A stretch of DNA of 64,000 nucleotides from Richelia sinica FACHB-800 (lineage in GTDB: Bacteria > Cyanobacteriota > Cyanobacteriia > Cyanobacteriales > Nostocaceae): contig NZ_JACJTT010000006.1 of the NCBI RefSeq assembly GCF_014698825.1, positions 146,046-210,045 on the forward strand, written 5' to 3'. The notes under the pieces are model-generated. The model saw only the letters and a list, made by a program, of their open reading frames with translations, was not told the DNA's origin and made no database searches. The position numbers were made by a program, and so were the translations under genes. Of the stretch, positions 1 through 8,210 are shown in pieces (within the stretch, counting starts at the first letter, position 1; every line of letters begins with the position of its first letter).

Positions 1-1524
1 GCTATTACGGCCTTTATTGAAGGAGAATTTGATATTCAAGGTAAATATTTTGATTTGCAGACAATGATAGAATCAAAATCTAGATTAGATCAACAACAGT
101 TAGTACAAAAAACTCCTGTTCTCGAAAGGAAATACTGTGAAACTATAGGCAGTTATATTCTTCCACTTTCTGTTTATTCCTTTGATGATAATGATAAAGT
201 GGATGAAGTTTTTAGAAGGATTAACTCTAATGGTAAACATTTATCAAAACAGGAATTACGTTCAGCAGGTGCAACTTCTAAATTTGCTAATTTAGTAAGA
301 ATAATCTCAAGCGAAATAAGATCAGATGCATCAGCTTCAGATATTGTTCTTCTTAATGAGATGAAAAAAATTAGTATTACTAATAAAGAACTGGAATATG
401 GTATTAAAGTTGATGATATTTTTTGGGTGAAAAACAAAATTTTAACAAAAGAAATGCTGAGAGAGTCAAGAGATGAACAAATTGTTGCTGATATTATTGC
501 ATATATGCTGTTACCTGAGACACCTGGAAGTAGTGCATCTATCTCGGATGAATATTATGGCTTTAAAAATGGTCAACATCAGGAAAAAATAGAAACTTCA
601 TTAGTGTTGAAGCAACCTGAATCTATTAGAAAAGAATTTATGATTATATATAATCATATTCGTGAGATATTACAAGAATCAAAAAGAAATTTTAGTGAAT
701 TAATTACTTTAAACAATTTGAAATATATGCCTCGTCCTTTTCAAGTAATATTTTTCAGTTTTTACGATTTGGTTTTTCGTGAGAAAATGGAAATAGCTAA
801 TTATGATGGATTAATAAAATCCTTAAGAAATATTAATCAAGATATAGATATCACTAGTGGACAAACATGGAGCTATCAAAATAAAAGACGTAACATTAAC
901 AAGGTTAAAGGTATTATTAGAGAATTTTTTAAAGTAAGAGATAATAACGATCCTGCTAAAGATTCATGGTTAACAGAGTTTGAAACTCTACTAACTCAAT
1001 CAAAAACAGAACAAACTTTATATGATTTTAAACAAGGTTTTACACAACTAAATGAACGAGGACAATTTGATCAAGACAGTTTTAGTAAAATAATTCTAAC
1101 TTTAACTGCAATGGCAAATCATTCGCCTGGTGCAACTGGTTATGTTTGTGTTGGAGTAGCAGATAATGATCAGACAGCAGAAAGGATAAAAAATTTATAC
1201 AATATTGAACCAATAGAATATAAAAATTTTAAGATAACCGGAATAGAACACGAAGCCAAGAAATTACAGGGGAATATTGATAATTTTTATCGCTGGATTA
1301 CTCAACAAATTAAATCAGAACCTATTCATCAAACAGTTAAAGACACTATAGGTAGAGAGATTAAAATAATTGATTATTACGATAAAAGTGTACTGATATT
1401 TTGTTTAAAAGCTGGAGAAAACCCAATATCATACGATGGAAAATTTTATCAACGTATTGGTGCAAATATTGAAGAAATTAAAGTTGACGAATACGCAGAG
1501 CTTTTTAAACGGTTTTCTAAATAA
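1..1524 (+). CDS. DUF262 (GmrSD N-like) + AlbA_2 protein, 5' truncated by window edge
   Basis: The reading frame is open from base 1, so the true start lies outside the window; a TTG at 55 is only an internal candidate. The N-terminal part resembles DUF262/GmrSD-N: the segment ITAFIEGEFDIQGKYFDL, then VFRRINSNGKHLSKQELR, which is the classic DUF262 block. The last ~180 residues look like an AlbA_2 (Schlafen-type) nucleotide/nucleic-acid-binding domain (TLYDFKQGF, ILTLTAMANHSPGATGYVCVGVAD, FYQRIGANIEEI). DUF262 proteins include GmrSD modification-dependent restriction enzymes, and AlbA_2 proteins are frequent in defence loci, so a nucleic-acid-directed defence role is plausible but inferred. 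No HNH (GmrD/DUF1524) domain is visible. The AT-rich composition and the neighbouring MITE and toxin-antitoxin pair suit an accessory region. Confidence 0.75.
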   Translation, partial: AITAFIEGEFDIQGKYFDLQTMIESKSRLDQQQLVQKTPVLERKYCETIGSYILPLSVYSFDDNDKVDEVFRRINSNGKHLSKQELRSAGATSKFANLVRIISSEIRSDASASDIVLLNEMKKISITNKELEYGIKVDDIFWVKNKILTKEMLRESRDEQIVADIIAYMLLPETPGSSASISDEYYGFKNGQHQEKIETSLVLKQPESIRKEFMIIYNHIREILQESKRNFSELITLNNLKYMPRPFQVIFFSFYDLVFREKMEIANYDGLIKSLRNINQDIDITSGQTWSYQNKRRNINKVKGIIREFFKVRDNNDPAKDSWLTEFETLLTQSKTEQTLYDFKQGFTQLNERGQFDQDSFSKIILTLTAMANHSPGATGYVCVGVADNDQTAERIKNLYNIEPIEYKNFKITGIEHEAKKLQGNIDNFYRWITQQIKSEPIHQTVKDTIGREIKIIDYYDKSVLIFCLKAGENPISYDGKFYQRIGANIEEIKVDEYAELFKRFSK

Positions 1525-1671
1525 ATACAAACATTTGGAGATTTTGTATTTTCCCAATGAGTTATTCTCTAAAAAAATATTTCTCCACCCCTTGACAAAA
1601 ATCTAACTTCCTGATTCTTGTTATAGAACTCTGTGCGCTCATTCATACTCAAGTTTTCTCACCATAATGAT

Positions 1672-1977
1672 ATTTGTCTGAATCAGGATAACCAGGATTA
1701 AAGGATGAACAGGATGGTAATTTTGGTTCTTCGGTACTTTTTATGGAGAACCCAGTTCAAAATCATTGAAAGTCTTATTGTGTCGGCATTTCATTGAAAA
1801 TATGGGCATAATTGTTTATAACCCTTGCCCCGTAAGGGTTTTATGATAATCAATTCTCAACTACCATAAAATATCCGAAAGAGCCGTAATTTTTAGATTG
1901 TTTATAATCATTTAAAGACAATCATCAAAAAACATCCTGTAAATCCTAAAATCCTGGACATCTTGATTCAGACAAAT
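1672..1977. repeat. Host inverted repeat (~45-nt arms) interrupted by a MITE
   Basis: The arm at 1672-1715 (TTTGTCTGAATCAGGATAAC...AACAGGAT) is the imperfect reverse complement of 1931-1977 (ATCCTGTAAATCCTAAAATC...GATTCAGACAAA). Without the 161-bp insertion and one copy of its 8-bp duplication, the arms would flank only about 50 nt and could form a long hairpin. The arms are diverged, so this is probably an old dispersed intergenic repeat. Confidence 0.7.
1725..1885. mobile_element. 161-bp MITE-like element, ISL3-type ends, 8-bp TSD
   Basis: The left end GGTTCTTCGGTACTTTTTAT is an imperfect inverted repeat of the right end, whose reverse complement is GGCTCTTTCGGATATTTTAT; 16 of the first 22 positions match. 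The element is bracketed by a perfect 8-bp direct repeat, GTAATTTT, at 1717-1724 and 1886-1893. Eight-bp duplications and GGCTCTTT-type termini are typical of ISL3-family elements. There is no coding capacity, so it would need a transposase in trans. An internal CCCTTGCCCCGTAAGGG palindrome lies near 1831-1847. Confidence 0.8.
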
Positions 1978-2038
1978 AAAATACCCAACATCCTCACAAA
2001 CAATCTATCCAAACCCCTACCCTAATATCACCCTAAAA

Positions 2039-2362
2039 CTAACTATCTTTAACTTCTAACTTAATTCGATATCCTAAAGCGTCTAAAAATTCAATCAAAG
2101 TATAAAGATGATTTCCAGAATTTTCAGACAGCATCTGCTCAAGTTGTTGATATTTCTGTTTAGCTGTTTCCGAAAGATTATTTGCTGCCAATCGGGAGTC
2201 AATAATATCTTTTAATGCAGAACGTAAGACTTCAGGTTCACGTCCTTCTTCATTCGATTCTAAAAAAGTTTCTAAATATGCAGCTGCTTCTTCAACATCT
2301 TGGAGAGATGAAATTAAATATTCTTTATAACTTTTACTTGTTGGGGTTATTACTTCTTTCAT
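2039..2362 (-). CDS. Antitoxin of a HigBA/RelBE-like addiction module
   Basis: A 107-residue acidic protein (SLQDVEEAAAYLETFLESNEEG near the N terminus, YTLIEFLDALGYRIKLEVKDS at the end). It follows the killer-protein gene on the same strand with a 29-bp overlap. This toxin-first order and size are typical of HigBA-type 'addiction module antidote' proteins, which bind the toxin and usually repress their own promoter. A helix-turn-helix is plausible in the C-terminal half but not certain by eye; the call rests largely on the partner. Confidence 0.7.
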   Translation of the reverse strand: MKEVITPTSKSYKEYLISSLQDVEEAAAYLETFLESNEEGREPEVLRSALKDIIDSRLAANNLSETAKQKYQQLEQMLSENSGNHLYTLIEFLDALGYRIKLEVKDS

Positions 2363-2678
2363 AATCTCTCCAATATTCCTTAGCTATCAAAATATCTTTT
2401 TCTTGTGTACTTTTATCGCCACCGCAAAGCAGGAGTACGATTGTAGTTCCTATCTGACCAAAATAGACACGATAACCTGGCCCGTAATCAATTTTGAGTT
2501 CACATACTCCTTCCCCAACTGCACGATAGTTTCCTAAATTACCTAATTCTACTCGCTTGAGCCTATTTCTTATTTTAGCTCTTGCCGTTCTATCTCGCAG
2601 TGAATCAAGCCATTCTTCAAAAGGAATTTTTCCTTCTAGTGTGATGTAGTTTTGAATATCTCTCGGTTGCGCGTCCAC
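2334..2678 (-). CDS. RelE/HigB-superfamily toxin (addiction module killer protein)
   Basis: 114 residues matching the phage-derived Gp49/HigB-like killer family: PFEEWLDSLRDRTARAKIRNRLKRVELGNLG, then VCELKIDYGPGYRVYF and VLLLCGGDKSTQEKDI. The conserved Arg/Tyr-rich segment (GYRVYF) and the GGDKSTQ strand are the recognisable landmarks. Members are usually ribosome-dependent mRNA interferases. It is the first gene of a two-gene unit, and its 3' end overlaps the antitoxin start by 29 bp, implying translational coupling. The ATG at 2678 gives the family's usual length. Confidence 0.85.
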   Translation of the reverse strand: MDAQPRDIQNYITLEGKIPFEEWLDSLRDRTARAKIRNRLKRVELGNLGNYRAVGEGVCELKIDYGPGYRVYFGQIGTTIVLLLCGGDKSTQEKDILIAKEYWRDYERSNNPNK

Positions 2679-2805
2679 TTTTCATCATTAATTCTGCATA
2701 ACTTAATTTACCCCGAAGGTGAACTTGACTTGAAATATGATTAAAAAACGCAAAGACACAAAAAACACTTTGCGCCTTTGCGTCTTTGCGCGAAACTAAC
2801 CTAAA

Positions 2806-2979
2806 CTATGCACCTTCCCGTAATTTATCTAAAACACTGCTGTCTTCCAAAGTCGAAGTATACCCCGACACCCCCTGACCAGCAGTCAAATTCCGCAACA
2901 ACCGACGCATAATACCCGATCGCGTTTTCGGCAAAGCATCAGTAAACCTGATTTCACCAGGACGAGCGATCGCTTGGAG
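2806..2979 (-). pseudogene. C-terminal fragment of acetyl-CoA synthetase (acsA remnant)
   Basis: The minus strand reads [20 protein letters not shown], then [12 protein letters not shown]...[16 protein letters not shown] and a TAG stop, clearly the last ~56 residues of an AMP-forming acetyl-CoA synthetase. Upstream of about 2979 the frame becomes unrelated, and no start codon or body of the gene is present. The family motif PKTRSGKIMRR has lost its Lys here (GGT ATT in place of Gly-Lys-Ile). That Lys is needed for the adenylation half-reaction, so loss fits decay. A full-length copy presumably exists elsewhere. Confidence 0.8.
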
Positions 2980-3083
2980 TGGCCAGCGAAGACTACGTAA
3001 AACAAAAAATATTTATGCAAAATGACAATTATCAAAGTGAAACAATATCACCTATTCCCTATTTTGCATAACTACTTATTTAC

Positions 3084-3980
3084 TTACTCAGCTAACAACT
3101 TGATAAACTTGCGAATTAAGCCAATTGTTACTGCTGGTAATTCTAATTGTGGTGTTAAACCAACATTGTCTAATTGTTGGAAAAACTTGATACTTTGAGG
3201 ATTAATTTGTGCTAAACGACGACCAATATCTGGCCCAGTAAATTGGGATTTTTGACCCCAAATAATCGCTGTGGGAGTGGTCAACTGTTGAATGTAGAGG
3301 GACAAGTCAAAGCATAGGTCACCACGCACGAAGGATAGTGCTGCATATTCAGCGTTTGGTTGCTGGGCAGATTGGAGATAGGCATCGACAATTTCTTGAT
3401 AGACTCGATTAGATTGAGCAAATTGTCTTTGGTCTAAAAAGCTCCGAATTCCTCCTTCTGTGGCAATGCCAGTGTTATATAATAGACGGTCAACAATGGG
3501 AACACTGACTATTTGGGCAAAAATGCTGCGGGTGTAGTCTTCACCAAAGTCTGAGAGTCCAGCAGGACTGACAAGAATGAGAGATTTAAATAACTGAGGA
3601 TAAGCGATCGCTACTCTAATAGTAAAGGCTGCGGTGAGAGAAGAGGCGATCGCTACTACTGGCCCGTTGCTAATTTGGCTAATAAATTCTTGAATCGTGG
3701 TCAAATAATCATCAAGTTTATAGTTTCTCTGGGGATGTTCGGAACGACCCCAACCGATTAAATCTGGTGCGACGACTCGGTATTCTGAGGCAAAAGCTGG
3801 ATATACCTTAGACCACTCATAGGCAGAAGACCCACCACCAAACCCATGTAAAAATACTAAAGTTTCTCGGTCAGATGTTAATTTTTCATCCTGCCAAGGT
3901 GCGCCTACGGCAGTATAGTATACCATCCTGCCTAGAGAAGTTTTGATGGAGCGTTGCTCAAATCCCAGTGGTTGCAACAT
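3084..3980 (-). CDS. Alpha/beta-hydrolase fold protein, catalytic His replaced
   Basis: 298 residues with an alpha/beta-hydrolase core: oxyanion region FLHGFGGGSSAYEW, strand EYRVVAPDLIGWGRSEHP, and nucleophile elbow VAIASSLTAAF (probable Ser in A-S-S-L). The expected C-terminal GH-x-P-x-x-E-x-P motif reads VGLTPQLELPAV, with Leu where the catalytic His normally sits. The elbow is also not the usual G-x-S-x-G. It may be an atypical hydrolase using another His or a non-catalytic member. No substrate can be assigned. It appears monocistronic, with ~100 bp of non-coding sequence before the acsA remnant. Confidence 0.75.
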   Translation of the reverse strand: MLQPLGFEQRSIKTSLGRMVYYTAVGAPWQDEKLTSDRETLVFLHGFGGGSSAYEWSKVYPAFASEYRVVAPDLIGWGRSEHPQRNYKLDDYLTTIQEFISQISNGPVVAIASSLTAAFTIRVAIAYPQLFKSLILVSPAGLSDFGEDYTRSIFAQIVSVPIVDRLLYNTGIATEGGIRSFLDQRQFAQSNRVYQEIVDAYLQSAQQPNAEYAALSFVRGDLCFDLSLYIQQLTTPTAIIWGQKSQFTGPDIGRRLAQINPQSIKFFQQLDNVGLTPQLELPAVTIGLIRKFIKLLAE

Positions 3981-4445
3981 AAGTATTTTTTGTTATGTCG
4001 AAATTATCAAGTGTCAACTTGAATGATTAATTAATCTCTCTTGTTTATTATCAACTAACCAATCCCTTCCCTGCTTCTCACTAGCGTTGGATGCTGTGGC
4101 CGTATTTTTTCATTGGTTGTTCTTTGCCTACAGAGACCATAGTTGTCTGATATTACATCGGTTGACTGAGGATAGCGATCGCTAAATTGAAGGTAAATCA
4201 GAGGTGACAAGGGATTTATTCACCAAATTTTTCCGGTTCCCATGTATTAACCATGTACAAGTATATAAACTGTCACTAAGGGAGGAACAGGGGCATGGGG
4301 TTTTATGCTATTTTGATTAAAAAACCAGTATTAATTCGGTTTACGAAAATAAATTTGTTGTGTTGAACCGCGTAGGCGATCGTATATCCCACAAAACAAT
4401 CGGTTGATAAAGATAAAAACTTAAAGTAGGGAAAAGCACTTTGTC
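3981..4445. other. Intergenic region between divergent genes (465 bp)
   Basis: This gap separates the minus-strand hydrolase from the plus-strand 198-residue protein and should carry both promoters. It contains two HIP1-type GCGATCG sites near 4175 and 4376. I see no RNA gene, no clear repeat and no ORF worth calling. Confidence 0.5.
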
Positions 4446-5042
4446 ATGGGCAATCTGGGTACTCTGCAAGCGGAAAAAATGCTCAGTTTTGAAGAACTAA
4501 ATCAAGAGTTTGACAACTTTGATTTGCCAAGCCCAATTGTCACCCCCATTTGTCAAAATAACGTTGAAGAATACATAGACCCTTCTCATAGTGATACTTC
4601 TAAATGTATTCGCATTAATTTTGATAATCTTAAATCCTTTGAAGTTGTTGAACGTCAATATGAGTCCTGGGGTGTAATCTTTAATAATTCTCTAGCTATA
4701 CAGCCTTCTAATCCCGCATTTCCAACCAATTCAGGGGCAACAGTATTAATGGCTTCTCCTAAAAATGGAGTATTAGAAGTCATATTTCTCGAACCTGTAG
4801 CTTGGGTGAGTGCCTTAGTGACCAGTTCACAACCATTGATATTTTCTGCTTACAACAAAACTGGCCAGCTACTGACTCAATCAACTTTACCGACCGCTAA
4901 TCTGGCAAATTCCGACTCCGCAATGTCACCGAATACATTATTATCATTAGAGGCAAAGGATATCAAAAGCGTGACTTTCTGTGCCTTTGATGGGCAATTT
5001 ACAATTGATGAATTTCGCTTTTGTTTTTCCTCCTTAGCCTGA
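4446..5042 (+). CDS. Conserved cyanobacterial protein of unknown function (198 aa)
   Basis: A soluble protein with no signal peptide. The core IRINFDNLKSFEVVERQYESWGVIFNNSLAIQPSNPAFP resembles the beta-sandwich modules of cyanobacterial surface and PEP-CTERM proteins that begin with 'F(x)nG(V/I)xF...aiqPSNPAF'. The following strands (GVLEVIFLEPVAWVSALV, SVTFCAFDGQFTIDEFRFCF) fit a jelly-roll fold. It lacks an anchor or a secretion signal. The ATG at 4446 is chosen; Met12 (4479) is an alternative. Function not recognised. The next gene lies 53 bp downstream on the same strand. Confidence 0.6.
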   Translation: MGNLGTLQAEKMLSFEELNQEFDNFDLPSPIVTPICQNNVEEYIDPSHSDTSKCIRINFDNLKSFEVVERQYESWGVIFNNSLAIQPSNPAFPTNSGATVLMASPKNGVLEVIFLEPVAWVSALVTSSQPLIFSAYNKTGQLLTQSTLPTANLANSDSAMSPNTLLSLEAKDIKSVTFCAFDGQFTIDEFRFCFSSLA

Positions 5043-5095
5043 TATTAGGTAAAGATTGTAAAGTTATTGATCTTGTATTCGCGTAGGTACACACG

Positions 5096-5842
5096 GTGAC
5101 ACAGGCTTCTTCTTGGTGGCAATTAATCAATCAAGTTCCAGGAATGAAAACAGGAAGCGCAAAGCAGCGTCATCTCCAGCGTTTTTCAGAACCAGGATTG
5201 CTGCTTGGGTTGCTAACAGTTATTGTCGCTATGCTGTTCTGGAACTGGAAGCTGTTATTAGCACTAGTAGTGGGTATTAGTGTCATGACTTGTGCTTATT
5301 CCCTGCAAAAATGGAATTGGCAACTCAGTTGGTTAGAAATCCGTAAGTTTTTAGATAGTGCTAACCATCGGTTAGCTTTAGCTGTTACCAGTGGTGGTAT
5401 AGCTACAGTTGTGACATATATGGCTGCATCCATCTGGGTTGATGCTCAAAGTCATTGGATTGCTGCTGGTGCCATTGTCCAAGGAATAGGGACAATCTTA
5501 ACTTTAGTGCTGTTGGTGTGGCAAATCTTCAGTCTCAATGGTAAGCGAGAAGAAGATTATTTAGAACAGCTATTACATAATTTAACTGCACCAGACCCTT
5601 TAAAACGTTTGGTTGCAGTTCGTCAGTTGACCAAATATCTTAGCCGTCCCCAGGTTGATACAGCTATACAGCAAGATGTAATTGAATGTTTGCAGCTATT
5701 ACTGACTCAAGAAGAAGAAGAAGTGATTCGTCAAGCAGCTTTGAATAGTTTGCAAATTTTAACGGATACAGAGATATTATCATCCACACCTTTGCAACCT
5801 TTAAGACCTATACCCACTAAATTAAAACAAGAACTAGTTTAA
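5096..5842 (+). CDS. Membrane protein with C-terminal helical (HEAT-like) region
   Basis: 248 residues starting at GTG 5096. Residues ~33-70 and ~93-148 hold four hydrophobic segments (LLLGLLTVIVAMLFW, LLLALVVGISVMTC, LALAVTSGGIATVVTYMAA, IVQGIGTILTLVLLVWQIF). The C-terminal ~90 residues are amphipathic helices with a HEAT/armadillo-like rhythm (DPLKRLVAVRQLTKYL, EEEVIRQAALNSLQIL). It looks like a membrane-anchored scaffold or adaptor; nothing identifies a function. It converges with tilS and overlaps it tail to tail by 4 bp. Confidence 0.6.
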   Translation: MTQASSWWQLINQVPGMKTGSAKQRHLQRFSEPGLLLGLLTVIVAMLFWNWKLLLALVVGISVMTCAYSLQKWNWQLSWLEIRKFLDSANHRLALAVTSGGIATVVTYMAASIWVDAQSHWIAAGAIVQGIGTILTLVLLVWQIFSLNGKREEDYLEQLLHNLTAPDPLKRLVAVRQLTKYLSRPQVDTAIQQDVIECLQLLLTQEEEEVIRQAALNSLQILTDTEILSSTPLQPLRPIPTKLKQELV

Positions 5843-6870
5843 TTTAGTATAAAATATATCCAATCTCCTTCTACTTTGGCGATCGCACCACCAGGAAAAG
5901 GATCTGTTTGAGAACGGTTAGGGGCAGTAATTAAAGCTGTTAATTTTTCAATATGTTCAAACCCTGGTGCCTGTGGCAATATAGCTTGTAAGGTTTGACG
6001 CATCACTCGCCGTTGTAAGGCTAAGGGTGCGCTTTTTAATTTTTTGCGGTTTAAACGCCAGATTTCCTGGTCATTTTCCTCCAGTAATTCCTCTGCATCT
6101 TCTCGTAATTTTTGAGCAATTTCTTCTAAGTATTCTACCTCTGCTTGTAAGAGTTCTGCCGTTTGTGCTAAGGCTAATTCTACTTGGGGGTTGAAATTTC
6201 GTTGCAAATACGGCACTAAATCGAGACGGATGCGGTTACGAGCATATTGTAAGTCTTGATTAGTAGAATCGTCCCAAATGGGTAAGTTGAACTGTTGGCA
6301 AAATGCCTCAGTTTGGGAACGGGTAACATCTAAAAGTGGACGGACGACGGTAATTGCTGTTGTTATAGGACGTTGCCAAGTTAAGGCTTGTAAACCATCG
6401 GCACCAGTACCCCGCACTAAATTATAAAGTAGGGTTTCCGAGCGATCGCTCGCCGTATGTCCAGTGACGATATATTGATAATTATGAACCTGGGCAATTC
6501 TGGTTAAAGCCTGATATCGCCAATTTCGCGCCTTTGCTTCCGTAGAAACATCTTCTTCAGCTACAGCTAAATAAAATGGTAGATTCCAACCTTGCGCTAA
6601 ATTTTCCACATGTATCGCATTAGCTTGGGAATCATTCCGCCACCGATGGTCACAATGGGCAATACCTAAATTCCATCCCCATTTTGATTGTAAATCTAAT
6701 AGTAATTTAATTAAACATAGAGAATCCTGACCACCAGAAACAGCCACTAATAAACTTTGGTTATGTTTAAATAAACAACGGCTGCGGATAGTGCGGTGTA
6801 CTTGGGCATGGAGGGGAGTCCATAAACTTTTCAACATTTGGGAATATAGACCGATGAAACTTAGCACCAA
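5839..6870 (-). CDS. tilS: tRNA(Ile)-lysidine synthetase TilS
   Basis: Modifies C34 of the CAU-anticodon tRNA(Ile) to lysidine, using ATP and lysine, so that AUA is read as Ile. The N-type ATP-pyrophosphatase PP-loop VSGGQDS is at residues 44-50, followed by HCDHRW, TGHTASDRSETLLYNLVRGTG and the WDDSTNQDLQYARNRIR block typical of TilS. At 343 residues it is full length for the short cyanobacterial form without the long E. coli C-terminal domains. Met12 (6837) is an alternative start. It lies 17 bp downstream of the acylphosphatase gene on the same strand, so the two are probably cotranscribed. Confidence 0.95.
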   Translation of the reverse strand: MVLSFIGLYSQMLKSLWTPLHAQVHRTIRSRCLFKHNQSLLVAVSGGQDSLCLIKLLLDLQSKWGWNLGIAHCDHRWRNDSQANAIHVENLAQGWNLPFYLAVAEEDVSTEAKARNWRYQALTRIAQVHNYQYIVTGHTASDRSETLLYNLVRGTGADGLQALTWQRPITTAITVVRPLLDVTRSQTEAFCQQFNLPIWDDSTNQDLQYARNRIRLDLVPYLQRNFNPQVELALAQTAELLQAEVEYLEEIAQKLREDAEELLEENDQEIWRLNRKKLKSAPLALQRRVMRQTLQAILPQAPGFEHIEKLTALITAPNRSQTDPFPGGAIAKVEGDWIYFILN

Positions 6871-6887
6871 TATACTGAAACTAACTG

Positions 6888-7187
6888 CTAACGCCTCACC
6901 TCAAATCCCGACAACCCTTCTGGTGACTCATATTCCAGTACCACTTCCTTCACCATTGCCGCAGGTGGCCCAGCATGACACCACCTTACCATTTCCTCCA
7001 CAACTTCCCTAGCCCCCTCAAATACTGCTTCCACACGGCTATCAGGCAAATTTCGCACCCAACCAGTTAAACCCAATTCTGTGGCAGTATCTACAGTGGC
7101 ATAGCGATATCCTACCCCTTGAACTCGACCGGCAATAAAAACATGGGCGCGTACTTGTTTTGGTGGTGAACTATTTTGCATAAACAA
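6888..7187 (-). CDS. acyP: Acylphosphatase
   Basis: 99 residues with the family signature GRVQGVGYR (residues 20-28, Arg28 binding phosphate) and the GWVRNLPD block carrying the catalytic Asn46. It hydrolyses acyl phosphates such as acetyl- or carbamoyl-phosphate in the cytosol. The ATG at 7187 is used; Met3 is possible. It is the first gene of a probable two-gene unit with tilS. Confidence 0.93.
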   Translation of the reverse strand: MFMQNSSPPKQVRAHVFIAGRVQGVGYRYATVDTATELGLTGWVRNLPDSRVEAVFEGAREVVEEMVRWCHAGPPAAMVKEVVLEYESPEGLSGFEVRR

Positions 7188-7568
7188 ATCTGCTTAATTA
7201 AAAATGTAAAAAAGCTAATCTTGACATTCTTTTCCACTATTTTCAACAGTTACTGCGTCATGATTTTAGTTAGGGAATGATAATTTTTGATGACTTATAC
7301 TCCAGTATATTGGATATTAATGGAAGTCATACATTAAAATTATAAACATCCTATTGTAGACATACTCATCAACACCGTGTAATTTTACTAATTTTTAATT
7401 TATCTTGTAGTCACTAAAGCAAATAATTAATTTTTGAACAACTAATATCATTTATATCTTCCCTCATCCCCTATCTAAAACTGAATTGTGATATTTTTTC
7501 AAGATTCAGTATGATTTAGATACATACTCACAAACAACATCTCTATAATTACAGATTTTGAACCTATC
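7188..7568. other. AT-rich intergenic region between divergent genes
   Basis: This 381-bp stretch separates the minus-strand acylphosphatase/tilS unit from the plus-strand DUF1823 gene. It is AT-rich and presumably holds both promoters. I could not single out a convincing element, repeat or RNA. Confidence 0.4.
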
Positions 7569-7946
7569 ATGTCTAGCCTTCCACCACTCAACACAGACAC
7601 ACTTTGGGCAATTATCAATGATACAATTGATGATCACACAGTTAATCAATTAGTTTGGTATTACTTGGGTTATCGCTACAATTTAACAACAGATCAATGG
7701 GACACTAGTCAAGTTGCACCAGAGTGGAAAGAAGAGTACCCCGAACCCCCAAACTTTCTAGAATCTCGTCCAGCTACCATGAAATTAACTCGTTCTATTC
7801 CCCAACCCAACAAACAACTTTTGAAAGAAGAACTAGGGTTTAAAGGTTATAAAATTGGAGAATTTGGACCAAGACAAACTCGGAGAGCAACGGCAGCAAA
7901 TTGGTTATTAAGCCATATGAAATTGTTAGCTACCCAGTCTAATTAA
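7569..7946 (+). CDS. DUF1823 family protein
   Basis: 125 residues with the cyanobacterial/plastid-lineage DUF1823 pattern: LWAIINDTIDDHTVNQLVWYYLGYRYN near the N terminus, VAPEWKEEYPEPPNFLESRPATMKLTRSIP in the middle and a basic C-terminal helix (RQTRRATAANWLLSHMKLL). No membrane segment or signal peptide. The family is confined largely to oxygenic phototrophs and has no known function. The ATG at 7569 is the only good start. Confidence 0.75.
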   Translation: MSSLPPLNTDTLWAIINDTIDDHTVNQLVWYYLGYRYNLTTDQWDTSQVAPEWKEEYPEPPNFLESRPATMKLTRSIPQPNKQLLKEELGFKGYKIGEFGPRQTRRATAANWLLSHMKLLATQSN

Positions 7947-8074
7947 CAGAGAAAAATCATAATTTATTGCTGCTTATAAAGCTTTGAGGTGAGTATTTTG
8001 CTCACCCTTATTTATACTAATTAGATATAATAGGTATCTGGTGAAAATTAAATGTGTTGTTCCTAGAAACCTTG

Positions 8075-8100
8075 TAGAGACTTTCCATGGAAAGTCTCTA
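8075..8100. repeat. 26-bp perfect palindrome upstream of the alpha-type DAHP synthase
   Basis: TAGAGACTTT followed by its exact complement (centre CCATGG) makes a 13+13 palindrome with no loop. It resembles the GTAGAGAC hairpin at 43428-43458, suggesting a dispersed repeat family. It sits 110 bp before the DAHP synthase start and has no T-run. Confidence 0.6.
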
Positions 8101-8210
8101 TAATCTTTTCTGGAGATGTCTAATATATTGTATTTTTACTTAAAAATGTGTATATTTAATAATTACCCTACTAAATTGCATCTGCACACACAGAACCAAA
8201 AGCTTGGATT

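Noticed and set aside
8041..8210. Possible leader-peptide attenuator upstream of the alpha DAHP synthase
   Set aside because: Searched for an aromatic-rich ORF and a terminator with a T-run. Only a palindrome without a T-run and a trivial ATG-TGT-TGT-TCC-TAG were found.
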